Assembly: GCA_035642095.1 (NCBI GenBank)
Contig: DASQTB010000136.1
Coordinates: forward strand, 1-62,034
DNA from: DASQTB01 sp035642095
GTDB lineage: Bacteria; Actinomycetota; UBA4738; CALAEC01
DNA: 62,034 nucleotides
Direction: 5' to 3'
Made by a program: the position numbers and the translations under genes. Positions 1 through 7,421 of this stretch are shown one piece after another (position 1 is the stretch's first letter; each line of letters starts with the position of its first letter). A model generated the notes under the pieces. It was not told where the DNA came from. It worked only from the letters and a program-made list of their open reading frames with translations, and did no database searches.

Positions 1-433
1 GGCGACGGAGAACGCGCCTCGACCGGTCGAGGGCGGACGCCGGGGCCTCGGGGATCACCGCCTCCGTGAAGTGACGCATCCCGGCCAGGTCCCGGAGCGG
101 CTGAGGCCGCTGGCCGAGACTCCGAGCCAGGAGCCGGGTCCGGGGAATGAGGCACGACGCCAGCGAGATCAGGAGGAGCAGATAGGTCAACGTGAACCAC
201 CACGACCCGTAGACGTCGAACAGCCCGACCGCCCGGTAGACACGGGCCAGCAAGGGGTGCTCCACGAAGAGGTCGGCCACGGCTCTCGGGGCGATCGGGG
301 CCTGGGGCACCAGTGAGCCGAACACGCTGGCCACCGCCACGACCAGAAGAAGGATCAGCGCCGTGCGCATCGAGCGCAGCGTTCGCCACACGGCGACCAG
401 GGAGCGGTACAGCGACTCGGAGGGGGACGCCAT
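1..433 (-). CDS. resB: ResB-like cytochrome c biogenesis protein (N-terminal part; runs off window)
   Basis: Cytochrome c maturation protein of system II, which with CcsA moves and attaches haem on the outer face of the membrane. The ATG at 433 opens a frame of about 144 codons that continues past the window edge. It starts with a short cytoplasmic segment, then a first membrane helix at about residues 22-42 ending in a GSLVPQ-type motif typical of ResB. A second helix (WWFTLTYLLLLISLASC) lies near residues 76-92 and is followed by an RTR-rich loop. It sits 31 bp downstream of ccdA on the same strand, the usual ccdA-resB order. The family call is firm; the C-terminal half cannot be seen. Confidence 0.85.
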   Translation of the reverse strand, partial: MASPSESLYRSLVAVWRTLRSMRTALILLLVVAVASVFGSLVPQAPIAPRAVADLFVEHPLLARVYRAVGLFDVYGSWWFTLTYLLLLISLASCLIPRTRLLARSLGQRPQPLRDLAGMRHFTEAVIPEAPASALDRSRRVLRR

Positions 434-464
434 CAGCCGGCCCGGCGCATCGTACCGCGACCGC

Positions 465-1220
465 TCAGATCGGGGGCGTGAACCCCTGCACCCACCGGAG
501 GATCCCCAACCGGGAGAGGAGCGGGAGCCACAGGTTCGCGGCCAGCAGGACGCCGATGCCGACCAGGAGTCCCCCGCCGACGCCGGCGAACCAGTGGTAG
601 TTCCGCTTCACGAACCCCAGGGCCCCGGTCAGTCGGCGGAGGCCCAGGCCGATTAGGACGAACGGGAGGCCCAGTCCCAGCGAGTAGGAGAACAGGAGGA
701 ACGCTCCCCAGGCGCCCCCGCCCTGGACCGCGGCCAGCGTCAGGATCCCGGCCAGGACCGGCCCCAGACAGGGCGTCCACCCGGCCGCGAAGGCCATCCC
801 CAGGGGGACGGCCCCCCACCTCCCCGGGCGGACCCGGCTGAGCAGGGGCCGCCACTCCGAGAACAGCCCCGCGTTCCCCAGCCGGAACGCGAACAGGAGC
901 ATCAGCACGCCGATGCCCACCACCACAACTCCGGCGATCCTCTGGCCGGCCGGGGAGGTGAGCGCGGGCCGGAACACCTTCGAGAACGCCCCCGTGAGCG
1001 TGAACACCACGGCGAACCCGAGGACGAACGACAGCAGCGGCATCACCGGCCGGCGCCCCTCCTCCTGCGAGCCCGAGACGAAGCTCAGGTATCCGGGAAC
1101 CAGGGGAAGCACGCAGGGAGAGGCGAAGGACACCACGCCGGCGGCGAACGCCAGCGCCGGGGCCCACCACGAGGACAGCGCCTCCGCCACGCCCACGGGC
1201 CACAGTGTGGCACTTGCCAA
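465..1220 (-). CDS. ccdA: CcdA family thiol-disulfide transporter for cytochrome c biogenesis
   Basis: Six-helix membrane protein that carries reducing equivalents from cytoplasmic thioredoxin to extracytoplasmic partners that keep apocytochrome c cysteines reduced. The 251-residue product carries the ASPCVLPLVPGYL segment in helix 1 and a second buried cysteine in the GWTPCLGP segment of a later helix; this cysteine pair and these motifs define CcdA. The start is uncertain: TTG at 1220 gives 251 residues, while in-frame GTG codons a few residues later also fit. It lies upstream of resB and runs away from the cytochrome bc operon. A Rex operator lies 35-52 bp before its start, so repression when NADH is high, relieved at low oxygen, is plausible. 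Confidence 0.88.
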   Translation of the reverse strand: MASATLWPVGVAEALSSWWAPALAFAAGVVSFASPCVLPLVPGYLSFVSGSQEEGRRPVMPLLSFVLGFAVVFTLTGAFSKVFRPALTSPAGQRIAGVVVVGIGVLMLLFAFRLGNAGLFSEWRPLLSRVRPGRWGAVPLGMAFAAGWTPCLGPVLAGILTLAAVQGGGAWGAFLLFSYSLGLGLPFVLIGLGLRRLTGALGFVKRNYHWFAGVGGGLLVGIGVLLAANLWLPLLSRLGILRWVQGFTPPI

Positions 1221-1254
1221 CCCGGACCCGTTGGGGAAGAATCCGGTCCGGTGC

Positions 1255-1272
1255 TTGTGAATCGGTTCACAA
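1255..1272. promoter_or_regulatory. Rex operator (perfect 18-bp palindrome)
   Basis: The sequence TTGTGAATCGGTTCACAA is an exact inverted repeat with 7-bp arms and a 4-bp centre, matching the published Rex consensus TTGTGAA-N4-TTCACAA. It lies between the divergent ccdA-resB unit and the cytochrome bc operon, 35 bp before the ccdA start codon and about 85 bp before the first gene of the bc operon. The rex gene itself is at 11474-12163. Rex binding here would tie both units to the NADH/NAD+ ratio; its position close to ccdA suggests that unit is the more direct target. Confidence 0.85.
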
Positions 1273-1280
1273 GGACGACG

Positions 1281-1320
1281 CCGGCCCCCCGGGGCCGGAC
1301 CGGGCCCCTCGGGCCCCGGG
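1281..1320. repeat. Two tandem GC-only inverted repeats
   Basis: Positions 1281-1288 pair perfectly with 1291-1298, and a second, slightly imperfect GC palindrome spans about 1300-1320. They separate the Rex operator from the likely -10 element at 1331-1336. They could hold RNA polymerase or insulate the two divergent promoters. No U-run follows, so a simple terminator is unlikely. Confidence 0.5.
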
Positions 1321-1330
1321 ACCCCGTTGG

Positions 1331-1336
1331 TAGAAT
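1331..1336 (+). promoter_or_regulatory. Probable -10 element of the cytochrome bc operon
   Basis: TAGAAT lies 21 bp before the ATG at 1358. No -35 hexamer is seen at the expected distance in the GC-only stretch upstream, so this would be a -10-dependent promoter or one that needs an activator. Confidence 0.4.
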
Positions 1337-1357
1337 CAGAACTGGAGTGGCCCGACC

Positions 1358-1720
1358 ATGAGACTCCCCATCCCGAAGGCGGTCGAGCGGAGATTGCGAC
1401 CGCTCATGCGCCGGGGCGAGCAGTTCCTCCGGACCTTCGAGTGGACCTGGACCTCGGCCTTCATCGCCGGGCTGATCATCTCGTTCGTGGCCCTGACCAC
1501 GCTGGCGGTGATCCCGTCCTGGATGCTCTATTTCTCCGAGCAGTCGCTGGGCATCTCGCCCGAGAACCGCATCACCCTGGCCATCCGTGACCTGGTGGTG
1601 ACCGGCTGGCTCGGGGTATGGGCCGGGATCTTCGTGGTGACCTTCTACAAGTTCCAGGTGATCCGGAAGCGGCTCCGCGGCGAGCAGCAGGCCGAGCGCT
1701 ACTCGGGCGGATACCGCTAA
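1358..1720 (+). CDS. Small two-helix membrane protein, first gene of the bc-complex operon
   Basis: A 120-residue protein with a basic N-terminus (about residues 1-28), a first membrane helix at about 33-55 and a second at about 77-98, ending in a charged tail rich in Arg and Gln. I recognise no family. It opens the operon and is followed after 11 bp, with a GGAG site, by the ferredoxin gene. Its place suggests an accessory or anchoring subunit of the quinol:cytochrome c reductase, perhaps a docking site for the ferredoxin. It has no haem- or cluster-binding residues that I can see. Confidence 0.7.
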   Translation: MRLPIPKAVERRLRPLMRRGEQFLRTFEWTWTSAFIAGLIISFVALTTLAVIPSWMLYFSEQSLGISPENRITLAIRDLVVTGWLGVWAGIFVVTFYKFQVIRKRLRGEQQAERYSGGYR

Positions 1721-1731
1721 GGAGACGAGCG

Positions 1732-2136
1732 ATGCCGTTCCAGAAGACCGAGGTCGACATCCGAGAGGACTACACCCTCGAGGCCGTCGACCCCGTCTGG
1801 TTGAAGGAGGGCGTGAAGTCGCCCAAGCACCTGATGCTCGACCCCGAGCCGTGCATCCTGTGCCGGGCGTGCGAGGACGTGTGCCCCTGGAACTGCATCT
1901 TCATGTTGGACACGGGCATCATCCAGACCATCGAGGACCCGGCCACCGGCGAGCTCGTCCAGCAGGCCGAGGCGGTGTTCGTGGTCGACGACAACGCGTG
2001 CACCCGGTGCTCCGTGTGCGTGGAGCGCTGCCCGAGCGACTGCCTGTACTACGCCCGGCTGCCCGAAGGAGGCGATGGAGGGCAGCGGACGATGGGCTCC
2101 GTGCCGATGTCGCAGAAGGCCGAGGAGCCGGCGTGA
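1732..2136 (+). CDS. Dicluster 4Fe-4S ferredoxin within the bc-complex operon
   Basis: A 134-residue iron-sulfur protein. Two complete CxxCxxCxxxCP motifs are present, at about residues 41-52 (CILCRACEDVCP) and 84-95 (CTRCSVCVERCP), enough for two [4Fe-4S] clusters. The N-terminal 35 residues and the region between the motifs are longer than in the smallest ferredoxins, as in electron-transfer subunits of membrane oxidoreductases. The start at ATG 1732 follows GGAG at 1721-1724. The stop overlaps the GTG of the cytochrome b gene (GTGA), so the two are translationally coupled. A ferredoxin inside a Rieske/cytochrome b operon is unusual and suggests extra electron input or output. The partner is unknown. 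Confidence 0.88.
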   Translation: MPFQKTEVDIREDYTLEAVDPVWLKEGVKSPKHLMLDPEPCILCRACEDVCPWNCIFMLDTGIIQTIEDPATGELVQQAEAVFVVDDNACTRCSVCVERCPSDCLYYARLPEGGDGGQRTMGSVPMSQKAEEPA

Positions 2137-2906
2137 GGATCCCCCGCCCCCCGAGCCCGACGCAGGTCCTGGACTACATCCAGGACACCGAGGTGTGGCG
2201 TTCGATGTTCCGGCCCGGATCGATCTTCCGGAAGGGGTACAAGGACACGCAGCGGGACCGGGCCCTGGCCGCCATGAACAACGTGCTGTACCACCTCCAC
2301 CCGGTGAAGGTGAAGCGCCACGGGCTCAAGTTGACATACACGTTCTGCCTGGGCGGCCTGTCCTTCTTCCTGTTCATCCTGCTCACCGTGACCGGCATCT
2401 TCCTGATGTTCTTCTACCGTCCGTCGGCCGAGCTGGCCTCCGGCCAGGCGTACACCGACATCGAGACGATCCGAAACAGCGTGGCCTTCGGGGACCTGGT
2501 CCGGAACATGCACCGGTGGGGGGCGCACCTGATGACGATCACGGTGTTCCTCCACATGACCCGGGTGTTCTACACCGGCGCCTACAAGCCGCCCCGGGAG
2601 TTCAACTGGGTGGTCGGCGTGATCCTCCTCCTGATCACCCTGCTGCTGGCCTTCAGCGGCTACCTGTTGCCGTGGGACCAGCTGTCGTTCTGGGCCTTCA
2701 CGGTCGGCACGAGCTTCGGGGCGTACTCGCCGCTCGTGGCCAGGGAGGTCCAGTTCATCCTCCTCGGAGGGCTCGAGGTGAGCGGAGAGACCCTCCTCCG
2801 GTGGTACGTTCTCCATGTCCTGGCGCTTCCGTTCGTGATCACCATCTTCCTGGCCGTGCACTTCTGGAGGATCCGGAAGGACGGCGGGATCTCGGGACCG
2901 CTCTGA
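2133..2906 (+). CDS. Cytochrome b6-type subunit of menaquinol:cytochrome c reductase
   Basis: A 257-residue, four-helix cytochrome b (N-terminal half type). Haem ligands are seen in helix B (His127 and His141, spacing 14) and helix D (His228 and His243, spacing 15); the 15-residue step is the hallmark of b6 rather than mitochondrial-type cytochrome b. Cys72 in FCLGG matches the cysteine that binds the extra haem ci in b6f and Firmicutes complexes. The quinol-site region GYLLPWDQLSFWA is intact. The GTG start at 2133 overlaps the ferredoxin stop. About 50 residues precede the first helix, longer than plant b6. Together with the next gene it makes a split cytochrome b. Confidence 0.93.
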   Translation: MRIPRPPSPTQVLDYIQDTEVWRSMFRPGSIFRKGYKDTQRDRALAAMNNVLYHLHPVKVKRHGLKLTYTFCLGGLSFFLFILLTVTGIFLMFFYRPSAELASGQAYTDIETIRNSVAFGDLVRNMHRWGAHLMTITVFLHMTRVFYTGAYKPPREFNWVVGVILLLITLLLAFSGYLLPWDQLSFWAFTVGTSFGAYSPLVAREVQFILLGGLEVSGETLLRWYVLHVLALPFVITIFLAVHFWRIRKDGGISGPL

Positions 2907-3751
2907 TGGCCGAGTTCGCCGAGAACCTGAACCCCGAGACCTTCAACCGAGTCCGTGAGGAGCTGCTCGGCCAGGGGGTGCCGCCCCGGGTGGCCGAGGG
3001 CCGGGCCCGGCGGGTGGCCATGGTCGAGTACAACCGGCAGCACGGCGAGGAGGAACCCGCCGGGGCGGCCACCCGCCCACCGGAGGGCGGCGACGGCCAG
3101 GCCGCCGCCCCTGCGGCCGCGGCTCCCGCGGCCCCGGCCGCACCCGCCGCGGCCCCCGGCGCGCCGATGGCCGCCTCGGTGGCCGTGGCCGCGCCAGCCG
3201 CCCCATTGACCGCGCCGCCGCCCACCGGCAAGCTGCCCACACCGAAGGCCGGGGCCCCCGACAAGCACCGGCTCCTGGCGCTGGTCCAGCCGGAGGGGGT
3301 CCAGCGGGTCGAGCGGGAGCAGGGCGACCGGATCAACACGTTCCCCCACCTCCTGCTGGAGGAGCTGCTCTCGCTGGTGATCGTGACCGCGGCCCTGATC
3401 GTGTTCTCGACGTTCGTCAACGCGCCGCTCCGGGAGCTGGCCAACCCGAACCTCACGCCCAACCCATCCAAGGCACCGTGGTACTTCCTCGGCCTCCAGG
3501 AGCTGCTCCGGTACTTCCACCCCATGGTGGCCGGCGTCCTGGTTCCCACCCTGTTCTTCGCGTTCCTGTTCGCCCTGCCCTACGCGGACCGCAACCCCAG
3601 CTCGAAGCCGGGCGACCGGAAGCTGGCCATCGTGCTCTTCACGATGCTCCTCATGTTCTTCGCCGTCCTGACCATCATCGGGGCATTCTTCCGAGGGCCG
3701 GGGTTCAACTTCATCTGGCCGTGGGTGGACGGGGTGTTCTTCGACCTATGA
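2906..3751 (+). CDS. Subunit IV-like cytochrome b C-terminal subunit with Ala/Pro-rich linker
   Basis: A 281-residue equivalent of the C-terminal half of cytochrome b (PetD/subunit IV). The core at about residues 140-281 holds three membrane helices and the KAPWYFLGLQELLRYFHP segment, the counterpart of the PEWY quinol-oxidation motif with Glu absent. Residues 1-50 are charged and soluble, and residues about 55-120 are almost entirely Ala, Pro and Gly, a flexible linker not found in standard subunit IV. ATG at 2906 overlaps the previous stop. The N-terminal region could bind the ferredoxin or another soluble partner. Confidence 0.9.
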   Translation: MAEFAENLNPETFNRVREELLGQGVPPRVAEGRARRVAMVEYNRQHGEEEPAGAATRPPEGGDGQAAAPAAAAPAAPAAPAAAPGAPMAASVAVAAPAAPLTAPPPTGKLPTPKAGAPDKHRLLALVQPEGVQRVEREQGDRINTFPHLLLEELLSLVIVTAALIVFSTFVNAPLRELANPNLTPNPSKAPWYFLGLQELLRYFHPMVAGVLVPTLFFAFLFALPYADRNPSSKPGDRKLAIVLFTMLLMFFAVLTIIGAFFRGPGFNFIWPWVDGVFFDL

Positions 3752-4482
3752 GCCCGCAGACGTTCGCCATCATCATCGTCGCCGGGCTCTTCGCCCTGTT
3801 CGTCCTTCTGGTGATTGCGGCGTTCGTCCGGTCGCGACGAGCGGCCACCGTGTTCCGGGAGGCGGCCCGGGGCGCCGTCCCCAGACCCCCCACGCCGGAG
3901 CGCAGGGAGGGGGCCGCGAAGCCGAGGCCCGTCTCCCGCCGTGACTTCTTCCGGGGGGCGCTGCTGACGTCCTTCGCCGTGTTCGGGGCCGAGTTCGGCT
4001 TGGCCAGCCTGGCCTTCATCTGGCCGAACCTCCAGGGAGGGTTCGGATCGTTGATCGACCTGGGGCTCCCCGCCAGCGCGGTGAAGAGCCAGATCGAGGG
4101 AGACCGCCTGCCGTTCTATTTCGGCGCGGGACGCTTCTACCTGGTCACCTACGACGGCGAGGGCGCCGACACGGAGTACCAGGGTCTGGTCGGCGAGGGG
4201 CTGATGGCCCTGTACCAGAAGTGCGTCCACCTCGGGTGCCGGGTCCCGTTCTGCCAGGCCAGCCAGTGGTTCGAGTGTCCCTGCCACGGCTCCAAGTACA
4301 ACCGAGCCGGCGAGTACCGTGACGGCCCCGCGCCCCGGGGCATGGACCGATTCGCCGTCCGGACCCAGGGCGGAACGGTCCAGGTCGACACGACGCAGAT
4401 CGTCCTCGGACCGCCCCGCGGAATCGACACGATCAAGCAGGAGCCAGAAGGCCCCTTCTGCGTCAACATCGGCGGGGAATGA
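3748..4482 (+). CDS. Rieske [2Fe-2S] protein of the bc complex
   Basis: A 244-residue iron-sulfur subunit that takes one electron from quinol and passes it to cytochrome c. Both cluster motifs are intact: CVHLGC and CPCHGS, with a further Cys between them in the usual place for the disulfide. Two membrane segments precede the soluble domain: residues about 5-27, and about 68-90 just after an SRRDFFRG twin-arginine motif, suggesting Tat insertion of the folded domain. The start overlaps the previous gene by four bases. The two-helix N-terminus differs from the single-helix b6f protein and from the three-helix QcrA of typical actinobacteria. Confidence 0.93.
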   Translation: MSPQTFAIIIVAGLFALFVLLVIAAFVRSRRAATVFREAARGAVPRPPTPERREGAAKPRPVSRRDFFRGALLTSFAVFGAEFGLASLAFIWPNLQGGFGSLIDLGLPASAVKSQIEGDRLPFYFGAGRFYLVTYDGEGADTEYQGLVGEGLMALYQKCVHLGCRVPFCQASQWFECPCHGSKYNRAGEYRDGPAPRGMDRFAVRTQGGTVQVDTTQIVLGPPRGIDTIKQEPEGPFCVNIGGE

Positions 4483-5279
4483 CCGACCTCCTGGCGCTCT
4501 CCACCCCGGTGACCATCGCCCTGGTGGCCGGCGTCCTGATCGGCCTGGGCTTCGTGGCCTGGCTGATCGCCCTGGCCATCCGGAAGCGAGGCGACCGCGG
4601 TCCGGACATCCCCCCGGGGATGCGCCCCGGTCCCTCGGACGAGGTCCTGGAGCGGCGTCAGCGGGAGAAGGTCATGGGATGGGGGGTCCTGTTCGTCCTC
4701 CTCTCCGCGATCTGGCTCCCGGCGCTGTGGTTGGGGGAGCCGGGCCAGAACGTCGACGACGCTATCGAGCTGATCTCGCGGTCGGAGCAGCGTGGATCCC
4801 AGTGGTTCCAGGAGACCTCCGAGGAGAACCCGACCGGCTACGGCTGCGCCCGGTGCCACGGCGAGGAAGCCCAGGGGGGCAGCGTGCCGTTCACCCCCGA
4901 GGGCGAAGAGGAGCCCATCGAGTATCCGGTGCCGTCCCTGTCGGACGTGTGCGGTCGGCTCGACGTCGAGGAGATCAGGACGACGATCGAGCAGGGCCGG
5001 GAGGGGACCCCGATGCCCTCGTGGAGCGTGTCGTACGAGGGACCGATGAACGACCAGCAGATCCTGGACCTCATCAACTACCTGGTATCCATCCAGACGG
5101 TGACCGGTGACGCCAACCTGTGCCTGAACCCGCCGGTCGCCGACGAGGAACCGGCCCCCGGCCCGACCGCGTCCGTGACTCCCGGCGCGCCGACCGGCGA
5201 GGAGCCCCAGCAGGGCGGGGCCGGCCAGGGCGGCGGGGGTTCGTCGCCCGGACCCGAGGCCTCGCCGGGGAACGCCTGA
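4479..5279 (+). CDS. Membrane-anchored monohaem cytochrome c of the bc complex
   Basis: A 266-residue protein with two N-terminal membrane helices (about residues 8-32 and 66-86) and one CxxCH haem c site (CARCH, near residue 124). A conserved methionine in the GTPMPSW segment is the likely sixth ligand. The last 50 residues are Pro/Gly/Ala-rich and disordered. It takes the place of cytochrome f or c1 as acceptor from the Rieske protein. Standard actinobacterial QcrC is dihaem; here only one site exists. The start overlaps the Rieske stop (ATGA). Confidence 0.9.
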   Translation: MTDLLALSTPVTIALVAGVLIGLGFVAWLIALAIRKRGDRGPDIPPGMRPGPSDEVLERRQREKVMGWGVLFVLLSAIWLPALWLGEPGQNVDDAIELISRSEQRGSQWFQETSEENPTGYGCARCHGEEAQGGSVPFTPEGEEEPIEYPVPSLSDVCGRLDVEEIRTTIEQGREGTPMPSWSVSYEGPMNDQQILDLINYLVSIQTVTGDANLCLNPPVADEEPAPGPTASVTPGAPTGEEPQQGGAGQGGGGSSPGPEASPGNA

Positions 5280-6001
5280 TGGAGCTCCTGGCCCTCACCC
5301 GGGACAACATCGAGGGTGTCCTGGTGGTGGTCTCCGCGTTCGTCATCTTCGGCGGCAGTGTGCTGCTGCTCCTGGGAGCGGTGTTCGGCCTGCGCATGGC
5401 CTACCTCCTGGTGGCCACGGGGTTCTTCGCCTTCATGATCATCCTGTCCGCCCTGTGGTCCTTCGGCGCCGAGCTGTTCGGTGTCGGGACCCCACCGTTC
5501 CTGGGACCGAAGGGGGAGATCCCCACGTGGATCGCCCTCGACGCGGGGAGAGACCTGACCTCCCCCACGTTCCCCGTCCTCGACCGATATCCGGACGATC
5601 CGTGGACATCGGCCGAGGAGGACCCCTCCCGCACCCCCGAGGTCGAGTCGGTCACCCTGGCCGTGCAGGAGTTCCTGACCGAGGAGGCTCAGGCCGAGCT
5701 GGCCCGAGCTCGGATCGAGGGCGAGGTGACGCCGGAGGACTTCCAGGTCACCGACATCGAGTTCACCACGGTCGACGACACGCCGCTGGCCGCGGCCCGA
5801 GCGTTCGCCTCCGGGGGAGGTCCGGAGGTCGAGGTGTTCGCGTACAAGGATCCCGGGAACGAGCCCCTCCCCTCGTACCTGTTCCTGGCGGCCTCGGTGA
5901 TCGGGTTCGTGGTCCACCTTCCCTTCCTCGATCGGGCGGAGCGGAAGCGGAAGGACATCCTCACCGGTGGCCAGCAGGCCCCGTGGCGGGGACCGGCGTA
6001 G
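5279..6001 (+). CDS. Uncharacterised three-helix membrane protein of the bc operon
   Basis: A 240-residue protein with two N-terminal helices (about 12-34 and 38-62), an acidic extracytoplasmic domain of about 130 residues (70-200), one C-terminal helix (about 202-220) and a basic cytoplasmic tail. It has no Cys-rich or haem motif. I do not recognise the family. ATG at 5279 overlaps the cytochrome c stop, so it is made together with the reductase and is probably a structural subunit or assembly factor of that complex. Confidence 0.75.
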   Translation: MELLALTRDNIEGVLVVVSAFVIFGGSVLLLLGAVFGLRMAYLLVATGFFAFMIILSALWSFGAELFGVGTPPFLGPKGEIPTWIALDAGRDLTSPTFPVLDRYPDDPWTSAEEDPSRTPEVESVTLAVQEFLTEEAQAELARARIEGEVTPEDFQVTDIEFTTVDDTPLAAARAFASGGGPEVEVFAYKDPGNEPLPSYLFLAASVIGFVVHLPFLDRAERKRKDILTGGQQAPWRGPA

Positions 6002-6011
6002 GAAGGGACGG

Positions 6012-6128
6012 ATGGAGGCGCTGGGGTTCATCGTCGCGGCGGTGGAGGAGGGAGGGCTGTCGTTCATCCTCTTCTCGGTGATGGTGGTCGTCGTCTTCGT
6101 GGCCATGCTGATCACGATCGCCCGGTAG
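6012..6128 (+). CDS. 38-residue single-helix membrane peptide ending the bc operon
   Basis: A short frame preceded by a GGAAGGGA ribosome-binding site at 6001-6008, in the same operon 10 bp after the previous stop. The product starts MEALGFIVAAVEEGG and continues as one hydrophobic helix (about residues 15-36) ending in Arg. It resembles in size the small Pet subunits that line the rim of b6f complexes, though no sequence match can be claimed. The ribosome-binding site, the position and the clean membrane helix support a real gene. The next gene, hemL, converges on it. Confidence 0.65.
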   Translation: MEALGFIVAAVEEGGLSFILFSVMVVVVFVAMLITIAR

Positions 6129-6137
6129 GGGGACGAC

Positions 6138-7421
6138 TCAGCCGGCCAGGACCCGGGCCGCCTCCCGAACCGCGGCCACGGTCCGGTCGACCTCGGCGGG
6201 CCGGTGGGCGGTGCCCGGGAACCAGGCCTCGTAGCCGGACGGCGGAAGGTACACGCCCCGATCGAGCATGGCGTGGAAGAAGCGGGCGAATGCCCGGTGA
6301 TCCGCCCCCTGGGCCGACCGGAAGTCGGTCACGGGGTCGGGGCCGAAGAACACCGAAAGGAGTGGACCGACCCGGTTCACGGTGTGGGCGATGCCAGCCC
6401 CGCGGAGGGCGTCCGACACGCGGTCGGCCAGCTCGGCCGCGGCTCGCTCCAGCGCGTCGTAGGGATCCAGCCGGTCGATCAGATCGAGGACGGCCAGCCC
6501 GGCGGCCACGGCCACTGGGTTCCCCGACAGCGTTCCGGCCTGATACACCGGTCCTGCCGGGGCCAGGTGGTCCATCAGGTCCGCCCGACCCCCGAAGGCG
6601 GCGGAGGGGAAGCCCCCGCCCATCACCTTGCCCATCACCGTGAGGTCCGGAAGGATGCCCAGCCGCTGCTGGGCGCCGCCCGGGGCCAGCCGGAAGCCCG
6701 TGATCACCTCGTCGAAGATCAGCACGGCGCCGTGCTCCCGGGTGAGGCTCCGGAGCCGCGTCAGGAACCCCTCCGAGGGAGGGACCACTCCCATGTTGGC
6801 GGCCACCGGCTCGACGATCGCCGCGGCGATCGAGGTCCCCGATCGCTCGAACGCCGTGCCCAGAACATCGGCCTCGTTGTAGGGGACCACGATGGTGTCG
6901 GCCACGGCCCCGTGGGTGACCCCCGGCGTGCCCGGGATCCCCAGCGTGGCCACCCCGGATCCCGCCGCGGCCAGCAGGGCGTCGGCGTGGCCGTGGTAAC
7001 AGCCCTCGAACTTGACGACCTTCGTCCGGCCGGTCGCTCCCCGGGCCAGCCGGACGGCGCTCATGGCCGCCTCCGTGCCGCTGGAGACGAGCCGAACGGC
7101 GTCCACGGACGGGACCATCTCCACGATGCGCTCGGCCAGGCGAACCTCACCCTCCGTCGGCGCCCCGAACGACGTCCCCCGTCGGGCGGCCTCGGTTGCG
7201 GCGTCGACGATCTCCGGCCGGCCATGACCGAACAGGAGCGCACCCCAGGACTGCACGTAGTCGAGGAGGACGTCCCCGTCCACGGTCCGGAGATACGCCC
7301 CGTCCCCCGAGGCGACGAACCTCGGAGTTCCCCCGACCGTCCGGAACGCGCGGACGGGCGAGTTCACGCCGCCGGGAACCACGTCCCAGGCCCGGTCGAA
7401 CAGCTCCTCGGAGGTGCTCAG
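6138..7421 (-). CDS. hemL: Glutamate-1-semialdehyde 2,1-aminomutase
   Basis: PLP enzyme that turns glutamate-1-semialdehyde into 5-aminolevulinate, the last step of the C5 route to haem. The 427-residue product begins STSEELFDRA and has the VNSPVRAF segment, the SGTEAAMSA region and the pyridoxal lysine in VMGKVMGGGFP. The start that fits the family is a CTG at 7421, overlapping the hemB stop (CTGA) with GAGG seven bases before it. No ATG, GTG or TTG gives the conserved N-terminus. It is the last gene of the minus-strand hem cluster and converges with the bc operon. Confidence 0.95.
   Translation of the reverse strand: MSTSEELFDRAWDVVPGGVNSPVRAFRTVGGTPRFVASGDGAYLRTVDGDVLLDYVQSWGALLFGHGRPEIVDAATEAARRGTSFGAPTEGEVRLAERIVEMVPSVDAVRLVSSGTEAAMSAVRLARGATGRTKVVKFEGCYHGHADALLAAAGSGVATLGIPGTPGVTHGAVADTIVVPYNEADVLGTAFERSGTSIAAAIVEPVAANMGVVPPSEGFLTRLRSLTREHGAVLIFDEVITGFRLAPGGAQQRLGILPDLTVMGKVMGGGFPSAAFGGRADLMDHLAPAGPVYQAGTLSGNPVAVAAGLAVLDLIDRLDPYDALERAAAELADRVSDALRGAGIAHTVNRVGPLLSVFFGPDPVTDFRSAQGADHRAFARFFHAMLDRGVYLPPSGYEAWFPGTAHRPAEVDRTVAAVREAARVLAG

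Noticed and set aside
1281..1320. GC-rich hairpins as an intrinsic terminator
   Set aside because: They lie between divergent promoters, with no gene ending there and no U-run on either strand.
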